A DNA stretch of 64,000 bases from Asterias rubens (Eukaryota; Echinodermata; Asteroidea; Forcipulatida; Asteriidae), in assembly GCF_902459465.1 (NCBI RefSeq), contig NC_047080.1:9460866-9524865 (forward strand). The letters run 5' to 3'. A program made the translations under genes and the position numbers. The notes beneath the pieces were generated by a model that was given only the letters and a program-made list of their open reading frames with translations, did no database searches and was not told the origin of the DNA. Shown one piece after another: positions 34,201-45,900 of the stretch; within the stretch, counting starts at the first letter, position 1, and each line of letters begins with the position of its first letter.

Positions 34201-37200
34201 TTTAATCACAGGCAAGCTGGATATACTGACAAGATAATGGTAAGATTATCCTAAATTTCTAAATTTTTTAATCTGTATTTAAACTCTTAATTTATCAAAT
34301 CAAAGAACGAGTGCTCGACGGGTGTTTTTTATTTATTTAAAGTCATTTTATTTATCCCGGAGGTAAAAATTAACATTTATTAAATGATTAAATTGTTGCG
34401 GTACCCGCTGCTAAGGATTCGAACTGCCTTTAGCCAAGCTCCGTGGTCTAGTGGCAAGAAATCTGCTGTAGCAATGCAAATGTCATGGGTTCGAATCCCA
34501 CCAAAATGATTTTTTTTTTACATGTGGATTTTGTTCACAGAACTCTGGAAATTACTTAGGATACAAATCTTAATACACCTCAGTGTAAATATATTATTAT
34601 TTAATCTTTTTATGTGAGTAAAAGGGACACCAAAAGTTCATTTGCAGGTAGCCTTGTCTACGTGCAAGTGGAGAAATAGTTTTAAAAACATTATCACATT
34701 AAACCTCTGGAAATATCCAATCGCAGTCCAGATTTCAAATGGCGATCCCCACCCTTAGTTATGCCACTGGAAACACCGCTGATGTAGGTTATTATTCTTC
34801 TTCTTATTTATTGGACTAAAGCCCGGTTCATACTTCCTGCGAATGCGATACGAATGTTGACGTCACAAATTCACATCGAATAATTTGCAGCAGTTCAACT
34901 CTGCTCAACCATGGCTCAACTCACTTGCGAAAATTGGTGCGGAGGGTTGTGGCGTCAAATTCACGTCAAATGCGCTTCGCATTCGCATTCGCAGGAAGTA
35001 TGAACCTTATGAACTGCTTAAGACAAGCAAAACAAAACTACAAAGGAGCAAGTACAAGAAGATAAATAAAGGTCACCAAAGGTCACCAAAGGTCACAAAT
35101 GAAGTGTTTTGGCACTCTACAAACTTACCCTGTCTTTACTGTGTTCTGCCTCCTTAATTCTGTGGGTGGTGTAGCTGGGTCGGAGTCGGTGTAGCTGGGG
35201 GTGGTGTAGCTGGGGTCGGAGTCAGTGTAGCTGGCTCAAATTATTATCAAAGCTAACTTATGGTGAATAATTATACAGAGTTGAGGTTTCTGCCTACCCT
35301 AACCATAGGCAATGACTAAACATGTAGACCAAGTGTGTATGAAAGTCCAACAATTAGGTACATGTGTCCACTCTGGTAGTCTTGAAGCTTGAGAGAGTGC
35401 GTGTGCATGGAGCAATACAAGTTTGCTCCAGGGTTTGTATGTGTGTGTGTGCACACCCAGCTATATCTGTCTTGCCTCAGTGACCTGCTGCCCGACCATG
35501 CACGACAATAACAATAGGCTACCTGCACTTTAAGATGCCCTGGGATATCCAGGTATGAATAAAGGCACTGGGGACTTGGGGTGGTCACTGGTTCTGGCCC
35601 AACTATAGAATCATCCCAACTGTGGTTTGAGATATATTGGCCCCAATTTGAGTGTTTCAGTTGGGACTGCGTAACTATAGCTAAATGGCCAAACTATAGA
35701 CGATGTGACCTATGTTTACATTCAAACCGCCCTCTGTTGACAAAACACTATATACGTCATGTTTCGCCGGGCACTGAGTTGCATAGTCATGTAGATTGGG
35801 TACACTTTCTAGCTGGCTGCCAAAACACAAAGGTTTTGCCCGGCGGTATGTGCGCGAATCATGTTATGGTTTTCGTGTGACGTCAGAGGTCACATCGTCT
35901 ATACCCTGGGATACCCAGGTATAAGTAAAGGCACTGGGGACATGAGGTGGTGACTTGATGCAAGAGTGGTCACTGTTCAGGCCCAACTGTAGAATCGTCC
36001 TCACTGTGGTTTGGGATCGGTATCAAATTGAGTGTTGCAGTTGGGACTGCCTTACTATAGTTGGGACTTAAATTCATTCATTCGTTCAATTAGTGTAGGA
36101 TGTAGACCTCCTCATATAAATGCCATTCATTTTTTCATTTCTTGAATTGCCTGATTGAGTCGGGCACCAGCCACAAAAGAATGCAAACTGAATGTCATTT
36201 TGGCTGGTAACCTGGTTCTGCTAAGCAATACCGTTCTGTGCTTAGCGAGTTTTTGTGTTTGTGATGTAGGTAACTCTCATTGACTCTTTTGATAAGCAAG
36301 CTCTTATTGATGTTTGCAGGAAGCGACAGGTGGCAGAGGGGTCGATGTTGTGATTGAGATGCTGGCAAACGTCAATCTACAAAAAGATCTGGAAATGTTG
36401 GCATATGGCGGAACTGTGGCTGTAAGTTTCAATATTATAAATATTACAAAATGTTTCTGCAGCGCTGCTTAATGGTAAGGCAATTTTCTTGCTAACTATC
36501 GCAAAAAGAATGAGCTTTAGCATAGCAGGTGTATTTCACAGTTTGGCATGAAATTTTAGGCGACCGGCTGGCGTGTTCACCGTAGATTGGCATTGTTAAT
36601 CAAAAAATTGTCTGTAGTCAAACCACCACTTTTCATTCGTTATAAAATAAATTAGTATCCAATTTAGTTAAATGAGATACTCCTTTTGGAAAAGATGGGT
36701 GGAAAATGGTGGCAGGAGATGAAAATCTTTTTGTTACGCCTTTCATTGACATAATAGCAAGCACCGAAAGGTTAGCATGCCTTTTCGTGTGCTAAAAGTT
36801 AACACCGCTATGAAATGGAAACTTGCCCAGTAGGCAATGTTTTCCCACCTTGGTTGACGGAAGTATCGGGCCGTGATGTTGCAACAGAATGGTCTAAAGA
36901 GTTGAAACTGAAACTTAACAGAATTTGCTTTGTTTTTTGCTCGTCTTCAGGTTGTTGGTAATCGAGGGAGCATTGAGATTAATCCCAGACTCACCATGGG
37001 GAAGGAAGCCTCCATCGTCGGAGTCATGGCTGGTGTGTTCAAGGAGGTTAGTCTTAGGGCCCGAGTCACACCAAGCAATTCATAGGCAACCAGGGGTGGA
37101 TTTCAGAGTGAAGACTAATTTCATCTCGAACTTGGGACTAGCCTTAAAGGCAGTGGACACTATTGGTATTTACTCAAAATAATTATTAGCATAAAACATT

Positions 37201-38055
37201 ACTTGGTAACGAGTAATGGGGAGAGGTTGGTAGTATAAAACATTGTGAGAAATGGCTCCCTCTGAAAGAAAGTAGTTTTCGAGAAAGAAGTAATTTTCCA
37301 CGAATTTGATTTTGAGACCTCAAATTTAGAATTTGAGGTCTTAAAATCAAGCATCTGAAAGCACACAACTTCGTGTGACAAGGGTGTTTTTTCTTTCATT
37401 ATTATCTCACAACTTCGACAACCAATTGAGCTCAAATTTTCACAGGTGTGTTATTTTATGCATATGTTGAGATACACCAAGTGAGAAGACTGGTCTTTGA
37501 CAATTACCAATAATGTCCACTGCCTTTAAGTTTTTAATATCTCCTCTGACAAGTCCTAAGTTAGGACAAGTCGAAAGTTCTTTGTGAAATCGACCCCAGG
37601 CAATCTTTAAGACGAAAAGGCATTCACATTTGATTGTTCACATTTTTCTTGGGATCCTAAGACATTGTTTGAAAAAATACTAATGTGATACCAAAGTGGT
37701 CCTGTAGATGCACGTTGCCCTTGGAAAAATCTGAAAATTTGTGATGAAATATCCTGAAAAGTCTATAATAGCTTATTCCATGTGTATGTGTAGGTCAGCC
37801 CTTGTGCTCCATCAAATGTTCCTACTTTTTTTCTTGGACCAACGATCATGCCTGCTTTTTTTTATTCAAACCCCAAACTATTTATTATTACAGGCGGAGT
37901 TTAACGAAGCGTCTTCAGCTATTCTCGCTGGCATTGAGAGCGGTTGGTTAAAACCCTTCGTAGGGAAGGAATACCCTCTCCAAGATGCTTCAGGAGCTCA
38001 TGATGACATCATCAAGACAACATCAGCTCAAGGAAGAATGGTTCTTATTCCGTAA
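31229..38055 (+). CDS. CRYZ: zeta-crystallin / NADPH:quinone oxidoreductase (7 exons, 336 aa)
   Basis: Exons: 31229-31360, 32771-32923, 33494-33709, 34090-34239, 36320-36421, 36951-37046, 37894-38055; every intron is phase 0 and the total is 336 aa (human CRYZ 329). It belongs to the medium-chain dehydrogenase/reductase superfamily, zinc-free quinone oxidoreductase branch. Seen: [14 protein letters not shown] near the start, [31 protein letters not shown], the nucleotide-binding loop VHGASGSVG split over exons 3 and 4, [31 protein letters not shown] and a conserved C-terminus. Human CRYZ has GGVG where this has GSVG. Known role: NADPH-dependent one-electron reduction of quinones in the cytosol, and RNA binding in mammals. 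Two in-frame ATGs are possible: 31229 (first) or 31271 (better Kozak A at -3, giving 322 aa). A TTAA MITE sits 37 bp past the stop. Confidence 0.96.
31478..31525. repeat. perfect 20-bp hairpin in CRYZ intron 1
   Basis: Arms at 31478-31497 and 31506-31525 are exact reverse complements, starting CCCCACTTGTG, with an 8-nt loop. A GGAGGGTT-rich imperfect repeat follows at about 31548-31605. No flanking protein signal. Confidence 0.85.
32580..32726. repeat. AGTTAGGACTAG palindromic element
   Basis: Starts GGGGTCGATTTCACAAAGAG and ends CTCTTTGTGAAATCCACCCC, with TTAGGACTA-type arms. The copy lies in CRYZ intron 1 just before exon 2. Other members: about 168-299, 7010-7265, 7308-7470, 32047-32212, 37093-37600 and 47830-48345. 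The last two are split by family A MITEs and 7010-7265 is split by a GTCACACTGCAGC element. Confidence 0.85.
33280..33445 (+). repeat. tRNA-headed SINE-like repeat (CTCAGTTGGTAGAG type)
   Basis: Head with TAGTTGGTAAGATACTGC and B-box GGTTCGAATCCC, then a family body (CCGAGTA..ATGCCTGTGA...GCACCGGTGTATGTGGGTAAAA...GATGCAAATTTAACATCT). Other members: 2817-3033 (+), about 8640-8760 (-), 9770-9925 (+), 20825-20985 (-), 28640-28790 (-), 34440-34610 (+), and an inverted pair at 42025-42315. The A and B boxes imply tRNA origin; it is not a functional tRNA. Confidence 0.7.
34818..35010. mobile_element. inverted-repeat element with CCGGTTCATACTTCCTGCGA ends
   Basis: The left end reads CCGGTTCATACTTCCTGCGA followed by ATGCGATACG; the right end carries CATTCGCATTCGCAGGAAGT followed by ATGAACC, its inverted copy. 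About 190 bp, in CRYZ intron 4, non-coding. Confidence 0.75.
35695..35903. mobile_element. inverted-repeat element with TATAGACGATGTGACCT ends
   Basis: The 17-bp ends TATAGACGATGTGACCT and AGGTCACATCGTCTATA are exact inverted copies about 210 bp apart in CRYZ intron 4. No coding capacity is seen. Confidence 0.8.
37148..37525 (+). mobile_element. TTAA MITE family A, nested in AGTTAGGACTAG element
   Basis: Perfect TTAA both sides (37144-37147 and 37526-37529), ends AGGCAGTGGACACTATTGG and CAATAATGTCCACTGCCT. It lies in CRYZ intron 6 and splits an AGTTAGGACTAG palindrome whose halves lie at about 37093-37143 and 37530-37600. This order gives the relative age. Confidence 0.93.
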
Positions 38056-38092
38056 AGGGCTGAAAGAATATCTCCAGTTTCTAAAACCTTAA

Positions 38093-38313
38093 AGGCACTG
38101 GACACCTTTGGTAACTGTCAAAGACCAGTCTTCTCACTTAGTGTATCCCAACATATGCATAAAATAACAAACCTGTGAAAATTTGAGCTCAATTGGTCGT
38201 CGAAGTTGCCAGATAATAATGAAAGATACTATCAACAGCTCCCCATTACTCATTACCTAAAGGTTTTATGCGAATAATTATTTTGAGTAATTACCGATAG
38301 TGTCCAATGCCTA
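38093..38313 (-). mobile_element. internally deleted TTAA MITE family A in the CRYZ 3' UTR
   Basis: Starts AGGCACTGGACACCTTTGG after TTAA (38089-38092) and ends CCGATAGTGTCCAATGCCT. It lacks the central palindrome; total about 220 bp. It begins 37 bp past the CRYZ stop. Confidence 0.85.
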
Positions 38314-38749
38314 TACAAGGAATGCCAAATAGGATTTGCAACTTTTGGAGTGAGGTTTTTTCGCGGTAGCACCATGTTGTAAATCTCTTTTGAGCAGTGG
38401 TGGTGCCGAGAAGAACCGGTGGTTGACAACTCAGTATTTATTTTTATGCTCTGATCATCTTCAGGAAAAGACGCTCAGAGCATACTGATCGAAACATTGA
38501 GTTGTCAACCACCGGTTCTTCTCAGAAACAACACTACTTAAAAGAAATTTACACATAGTGCTGCCACAAACCTCACCTACTTATACTCCCATCATGCAGA
38601 GTTTCAAATCTTACTCAAGTATTTTTTTTATATATCTTTTTTTAATGAAATATCGCCCAATTCACAAGGCTGTACGGCCACTGTAAGGCGAGTGCTACAC
38701 TTGACTTATTTGGGCTATCGACCAATATCAGCTTCCAAAAGGGGTATAC

Positions 38750-39070
38750 CACCTACTCCTGGGGCTGAACAGGGTTACCCCCTTCACAGTCTGTAAGGAT
38801 GTAGACATGGGTATCATCCACTAGGAGCCACCTACTCCTGGGGCTGAAACAGGGTTACCCCCTTCACAGTCCGTAAGGATGTAGGCTTGGGTATCATCCA
38901 CTAGGAGCCACCTACTCCTGGGGCTGAAACAGGGTTACCCCCTTCACAGTCCGTAAGGATGTAGGCTTGGGTATCATCCACTAGGAGCCACCTACTCCTG
39001 GGGCTGAAACAGGGTTACCCCCTTCACAGTCTGTAAGGATGTAGACATGGGTATCATCCACTAGGAGCCT
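38750..39070. repeat. 80-bp tandem array derived from a SINE body
   Basis: Four copies of an 80-bp unit (first one base short) starting at 38750, 38829, 38909 and 38989, each reading CACCTACTCCTGGGGCTGAA...ATCCACTAGGAGC. The unit matches, on the opposite strand, the body of the GTGGCCGAGC SINE-like repeat (for example about 9507-9585). Units 2 and 3 are nearly identical, so the expansion looks recent. Confidence 0.92.
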
Positions 39071-39934
39071 AGCTGGTAGGGCAGAATGCACTACCTTCCC
39101 AACTTAAAATAGAGGTGGTTCTGAGAAGAACCGTTAGTAAGGTAAAAGCCAGCCGTAGTATAGATGCAAGATGCAAAAGTACAAAATGTTACATATCTAG
39201 AGCAAATCTGATTTAATCAAATATTTTTCTCGGAAAGTTCCAAAATATCCAAACATTATTTTCTCATTACTAATCATTTTCTATACAATTTGTTTTGTAA
39301 CAATAATTGATTGTTATTGTTAAAAACGTATCTTTAAAACCTAATGAATAGGAAGCAATTTAATTGTGATAGTTTTTGTAAAATAAAACATTTTGTATTA
39401 ATACAGTTAAAGTGGACGTAATACATGTACATGTATGTGTACAAAATATTATCACTTCAGATTGTACTTCAGACGCCAAATTTCAAAATAAAGCAACATT
39501 TATCAAGTAATAAAATCATTAATGTGATCTTTATGTGAAGTATTACTGGGACCAATTTCATAGCTCTGATTACCGCCAGCAAAGAATCGGCTCTTGCGGA
39601 AGCAGGACATTCTAGGCTTACGTCAAGCGTGTTTCACGGGTTAGCAGGGAATGTTTACTTGTGCGCGTGCATGTAACTAGGCATTCTTCGTTTACTTGCG
39701 CAGAAGTTTGGCGCTCGTACAGTAAGTGGAGAATGGTGACAAATGAGTGAGGCACCAGTTTCAAACTGAATGTAATTTTGGCTGGTATAATGTTTCTGCT
39801 AGGCAATTCTATAATGTGCTTAGCATGTTTATGTGCTTACAGGCTTTGTGAAATTGGGCCCAGATCTCTTGGTGAATTTTTGATGAATAACCCCTGGCTT
39901 CCCCACCTTCTTGAAGATTCTATTCCAAGTTTAC

Positions 39935-42900
39935 TCAGCTGACGATGTCAGGCACTGTTGTTGAAGATATTGTGTTACTTGTCTTGGCTCGACCGACCGA
40001 TACAGTTCTGTGAAAAAAATATAAGTATCACAATGTAGACATCATATGATGCTGGTTTGATACTTCTGGCATACACAGTGGTGCGGGGAGTTTACACAAT
40101 GGAATAAAGGTTTTCACAACTTTTTCTTTGTTAAAGTGAGTCCCCACAATGGATTTTTTAGAAAAGGGAATAATAGAACAGTAGGGTCTAGTCCGCCACA
40201 TCTAATAATAATAATTATAATATCGAAGTCTTATATAGCGCACGTATCTACTAAACAAGGTACTCAAGGCGCTGAGTATATACAAACTTTCAGAATGATA
40301 GGTTATTGAAGTGATGAATTATGAGACCCAATTATTTAGCACCTTATATGGGTTTACAAGGTGTTTACATGCATAACACAACACATGGGACCAATCGGCT
40401 TTACATCCCATCCGAAGGACAAAGCAATGGTTAAGTGTCTTGCTTAAGGACACAAATGTCACGGTGGGGATTCGAACCCACACTCTGCTGATCAGAAACA
40501 CCAGATTTATGTGCCAAAGAATTGAAGATGTTATTGTACACGTATGTAAACAGTGGACTAACCATACTCCCTCATGCCCCCATGAGATTACAAAATGACA
40601 AACAAATGAATGGTTTGATAAAATCCCCTAATTACTTCTTTGCACCCGCTTCCATGTCTCCCCCCTCCCCCCAACAACCAAAAATGTCTGAAGTTACTGT
40701 TGAACAGCTTAACAATTTTCCGCTAAGCAGAAATAAACAGGATACCAGTTGTAAATTGTACTTGTGGCATGGTAGTTCGGCTGGTAACCTTATTCTGGTA
40801 AGCATTATTTTGTATCAGACTAGCACATTCTATTTTTATGATTGTCTAGTCATCAGTATGTGAGGTAAATTTACTACTTACATATCATTCCTATGTGAAT
40901 ATTTCAATGCGATTGTTTGTTTGGGTGTGGTCCTTCCATCTCCTTCGCCATCAGGCCCACAGTCTTGACATAAAACTCCTGTCTTGCGCTCTATTGTCAT
41001 CTGAGCCAAGGTATCAAGTTTCTTGGAATATGCACCTACAACAAAAATAAAGTCAATATTAAAATTGAGACAATAATTGAGTAGGTATTGATTACAGGTT
41101 GCAGTATGTAGTAAGGCTGCATCTGAATAAGCCATTTGCGTTTTAGATTTGAATATTGTATGATACAATGATGTGCTTGATCACAAGTTTCTACTTAAAT
41201 TTGAACTCCTCGGACTCGGTTACTTTAAGAGACGGTGAACACCTACATGTATACACAATTCTGAATGAATGTGTATGGGACAATGGTACCAGGGTTTGCT
41301 CATCTTGAAGCTGTGATACAAAGGCTTGCCCTGAGCCATTTGAAATAGCACTTGACTCTATAGTCCAAGGATTTAACAAAAATCCTGAAATACATTGGTG
41401 TCAATGCTGGGGGACACACCCTGGCTAATAAATGTTTGTGGGGATTTTTTTTTTTAATTTTATTTTGTATGCAAGTTGCCAGCCACACAAGGCCTGAAGG
41501 TCACTACAAGGTGTGGGCTACAATTATTTTATTGCAGAGGCCGTTGCCACCTAATCCTGAAACAGGGGGACCCCTTTACAGTCCATACGGATGTAGGCTT
41601 GTGTATCATCAATCAGAAGCCTGGCTGGAAAGGCAGAAAGCACTACCTCCCCAATTGTACGTGGCAAGTGTCACGACCGGGACTCGAACCCACACTCTGC
41701 TGATCAAACACCAGGGTTGAATCCGGTGCTCTTATTCACCGCTCGGCCATGACACGCCACAAAGAAACAAACTCCATCTACTTACTTTTGTCATACAAGT
41801 TAGTGCTAGTGGTACCTCGTTGCACTGGTGGTTGCCCCGGTAGGTTGGTCGGCTGAGTCCTGAACTGTGTTGGGATAAACTGGTACCTGTTGGCGATGAC
41901 CGGTTTACTCGACGGAAACTCTGGCTCGTACTGGAAAGCTCCTGGGTAACTGGCTAGCTTGGCTAAGTTCTTCTTGAGAGATGGTCTAAATAAAGGTAAT
42001 AATAACTTCAAATATATTAAGTTTGGTTTTTACCCACATTCACTGATGTATGTTAGCACTGTATCCCGAGTTCTGTGAAAAAAACACAGGCATTTTACTG
42101 GGATTCAAACCCACGACCTTTGCAGTTCTAGAGCAGTGTCATACCAACTAGACCACTGAGGTTGCCCTGTTCGAATCCCTTCCGAGTAATATGCCTGTTA
42201 TTTTTTTTCGCAGAACTCGGGAAAGTACCGAGTATTCAGTGCTAACATACATCGGTGTATATGGGTAAAAACCCAAATTAATGTTCTTTATCCCCGATGC
42301 AAATTTAACATCTATTTTAACGTCAAATATGTTCTACCGAGACATGAAAACCTATCATGCAGTGTTACATAGACTATTTCATTTATAATCGATTATTGTT
42401 CATCCACCGTTCAGATAATTCACACAAGAGTTAAAAGAGATTATCAAAACGCACTCAGATTTAGACGACATCCTTTTCATCAAAAACAGGCACAATCTGG
42501 ACAACGAACAACTCTCTAATTGATGAAAACAACAAAGAGAACAATGTATAAAAGAGGAAAGAAAGTGACCAATTATATTTCGTGATTCATGCATTTTCCA
42601 ATAGATAGAATCCTCATGCGAGTAGGGAAAAAATTACAAGTCTCTAACCTTGCATCAAAATGCTGTAACCACCAGATAGTAGCCTCATGTTAGTTATTTG
42701 CCCCACTGACTGGAAAATGCAGCATCACAAAAAATAATTAGTCATTTCTTTCCTCTTTAAAGTTGAAGCACTATTTCAGCCCTTTTCACACTACTCTATT
42801 CCCTGGGTTTCCCCCAAGGGAAGAACGGCCGGCCTTTTCACACTATGATCGCTTTACCCCTGGTCTGCCCCGGCAGTTGGGCATACCCCGGGGAACAGCC

Positions 42901-45900
42901 ACCCCTGCTCCAGAGTAGGGGTAAGCAGTAGAACCCTTGGGTATTCTTGAAACGTGCAGCCGTAACCCAGTGTGGAATAAAGGGACACCATGTGAAAGTG
43001 TGCCGGGGTAACCGTGGGATAAGCAAATGTCCTAGGGCCTCCCAGGGCTGTAGTCCACAGGGATAACAGGGCCCGATTTCATGGATCTGCTTACCGTAAG
43101 CACAGAATCGGCGCTTACGGAAGCAGGGAATTCCGTGCTTACAGCAAGCGTATTTCACGGGTTAGCGGCGAATTTTGGCTTCTGCATGTGCGTACTCCGC
43201 GTTACTAGGGATTCTACGCCTATAAGGCAGGCGCAGAAATTCAGTGCTTGCACGTAAGCGGAGAATCGTGATCGTAAGCGCCCAGATTGGGCCCAGATAC
43301 AGTGTGAAAAGGGCTTTAGACTTGGGGACCATGGATAAATTAAGAACGTGGTGGCCCGCATGCAGACATGATCCAGCACGCGGTCGTTCCAAAATTGTCA
43401 CGGGCCCGTGCCACGATGGATTTAAGCAATCCAGTGATTTTTAGGTATCCTCATTATCGAACTCGTTTAGACTTGTGGACAAGTCGTTAATGGTCCCACG
43501 CAGTGAGATGGTCGAGCTGTCACTGCTCTCGCGCAAACTGCTGGTTGCCGAATTCTACTCCCCATTAGAAGTCGGGCAGTGCGCAGCAGTCGCGCAACCA
43601 GCAGTTCGCGCGGAGAGCACCGCTGCAATTGACTATCTCACCCTGTGGGACCATAAACGACTTGTCTACAAGTCTATTTGTTCAGATTACACGGACAAGG
43701 CAGCCCTTTAGCCCACAAAGGAGTGAAGGATCAGTGTTTGCAGTCTAGCTCAGGTATACCATACTACACAGTGGTATTTGGCCAACAAATATTTGGAAAA
43801 CGCTTGACACTGGGTAGGTTTTTTTCTTTTGTTTGAGTTGTTCTGCAAAGGAACATGTCAGATCGCGGGCGTGCCCGTGGACTTAATTTATCCATGCTCC
43901 CTTAGTTTGAGCAAGCTGGTTTTCTGTACCTGTGGCTACTGATGATGGAGTTAGCACGCTGGTAGAAAGAGGAATGATCCGCTAAGGCACTGCGGAAGGG
44001 GATTGCCGAATCAGCAAGAGAGGTCCTGAAATAGGGGTTTACATGATGGGGGTTTGGGATTAGGGATTGAGGGTAAAGCAATGAGGCAATCTAGTCTTGC
44101 CTCAAGACGTCAGTGATCGATAGTGGATAGTGTACTGCGCTCGTTTGTAAATCGCACTTTGTCGTGGCCGAGCGGGTAAGAGTACCGAACTCAAGCTCTT
44201 GTGTTTCAGTTCAGCAGAGTGTGGGTCGAATCCCGATCGTGAGAATTGTGTCCCTGAGCAAGACACTTAACTATAATTGCTTCTCTCCATCCATGGGTAA
44301 ATGGGTACCTGTAAGGGCAGAGATGGTTCTTGTGATTGATTTAGCTTAGTAGCGCATATTTGTTGCACAGCGCTTTTATGACAAGCCCTTTGGATGTGAA
44401 AAGAACGATACTAAAACTGGCTAGTATTATTATTTTTTATTATTACAGCGCGCCCTCTTACAGCATGTTTTAACCGACTTGACTGGCACGCGTAAAAGGG
44501 CATGCTATAGCGATTTACCTCCATGCGCAGCTAGTAGGCTACACTACATCCACTATCGTTCAGGGACTTCTTGGGCTAAGACCAGGAGGGTCTTGAACCA
44601 AGACTATTAGGCATCAGGATGCAAGCAACACACATGTTCCAAACAGTTAAGATGGAAAGCTTTGCTAGAAATATCAGGCAACTAAGTATAATCTCTGTAA
44701 GCTGCAGATGGAAATCGAGCAAGAAAAAAAGCAGACATTGCAGAAAAAAACACAGAAAATTTACAGCATCATCAAAAATACGAAAACACACTTAAAGACC
44801 TGGACACTATTGGTAGTTGTCAAAGACCAGTCTTCTCACTTGGTGTATCTCAACATATGCATAAAATAACAAACCTGTGAAAATTTGAGCTCAATTGGTC
44901 TTCCAAATTGCGAGAAATTAATGAAAGAAAAAAACCAACCTTGTCACACGAAGCTGTGTTATTTTAGATAGTTGATTTCGAGACCTCAAATTCTAAATCT
45001 GAGGTCTCGAAATCAAATTCGTGGAAAATTACTCCTTTCTCGAAAACTATGTCACTTCAGAGGGAGCCGTTTCTGAAAATGTTTTATACTATCAACCTCT
45101 CCCCATGTCTCGTCACCAAGTAAGGTTTTTTGCCAATAATTACCAATAGTGTCTACTGCCTTTAAAGGAAAAGTATACCTTTGGTTTTTGGAACTGTTTG
45201 ATTGTTATACTCAGATTAATAGTAGATTTATTAAAACCAACCTGTGAAAGTGTTTTTGAGATGTTGCCGAATATCTGGAGTGGTCACACCCATGCAGGAA
45301 GAATAATCCACAACTGGAATAACAAATCTGAGAAATTTTTCATGCAGAACCATTTCTCAGATTGAAATGTTTTTGACCACATTCCTTTGAAGGAAATTGT
45401 TTCTCAAAATGTACACATCATCAACATCTGCATATGTCAAGCGCTGTAGTGCTCGACCAAGTAAGTTTTTTCGTCATCATTTCTTTTATTAATTACCAAA
45501 GGTATACCCTCTCTTTAAATTGGAAGTTTCAAGCACTAGAAAGTTATATTTAGCCATTTTACACACGCGATTATAAAAAACTTCTTAACAAACACTTACT
45601 TAGTTTGTGTAATCCAACTAGCGGGTGGAGCATTATTAACCTTTGACCCTTCACCTCCTTCCCAGGGGAAGACAGGTATGAATTGTTCAGCTGGTGGAAG
45701 ACCCTTATCATCTTGGTAAATAGGTTGTAAGGAAACATCCGGTTGGGACGGTTTGGACAAGGACCGTTTTTTATCTTTGGTGGATTTCTTTTCAGTTTTT
45801 GTCGTCACCGCTTCAGTAGACGACGATTTCTTCGAGGACCCGCTTCCAGATCTCGCGTCGCGGAAAACAATTTGTCCGTTTGCTAAGAGGGTGAACTCCT

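Larger units (their letters stand above)
38056..39934. other. CRYZ to ARM-FN3 convergent gap
   Basis: Contains the CRYZ 3' UTR with an internally deleted TTAA MITE (38093-38313), an inverted repeat of 26 bp (arms 38408-38433 and 38498-38523), an 80-bp tandem array (38750-39070) and an AT-rich stretch with AATAAA at 39382-39387 and 39487-39492, either a possible CRYZ poly(A) signal. A 'TTTCATAGCTCTGATTACCGC' repeat covers about 39550-39862. No further coding exon is seen. Confidence 0.6.

Noticed and set aside
40522-40863. 113-aa open frame on plus strand
   Set aside because: No domain, contains dispersed repeat sequence, opposite to the ARM-FN3 gene.
43475-43711. 78-aa open frame
   Set aside because: Lies inside an inverted-repeat element; no family resemblance.
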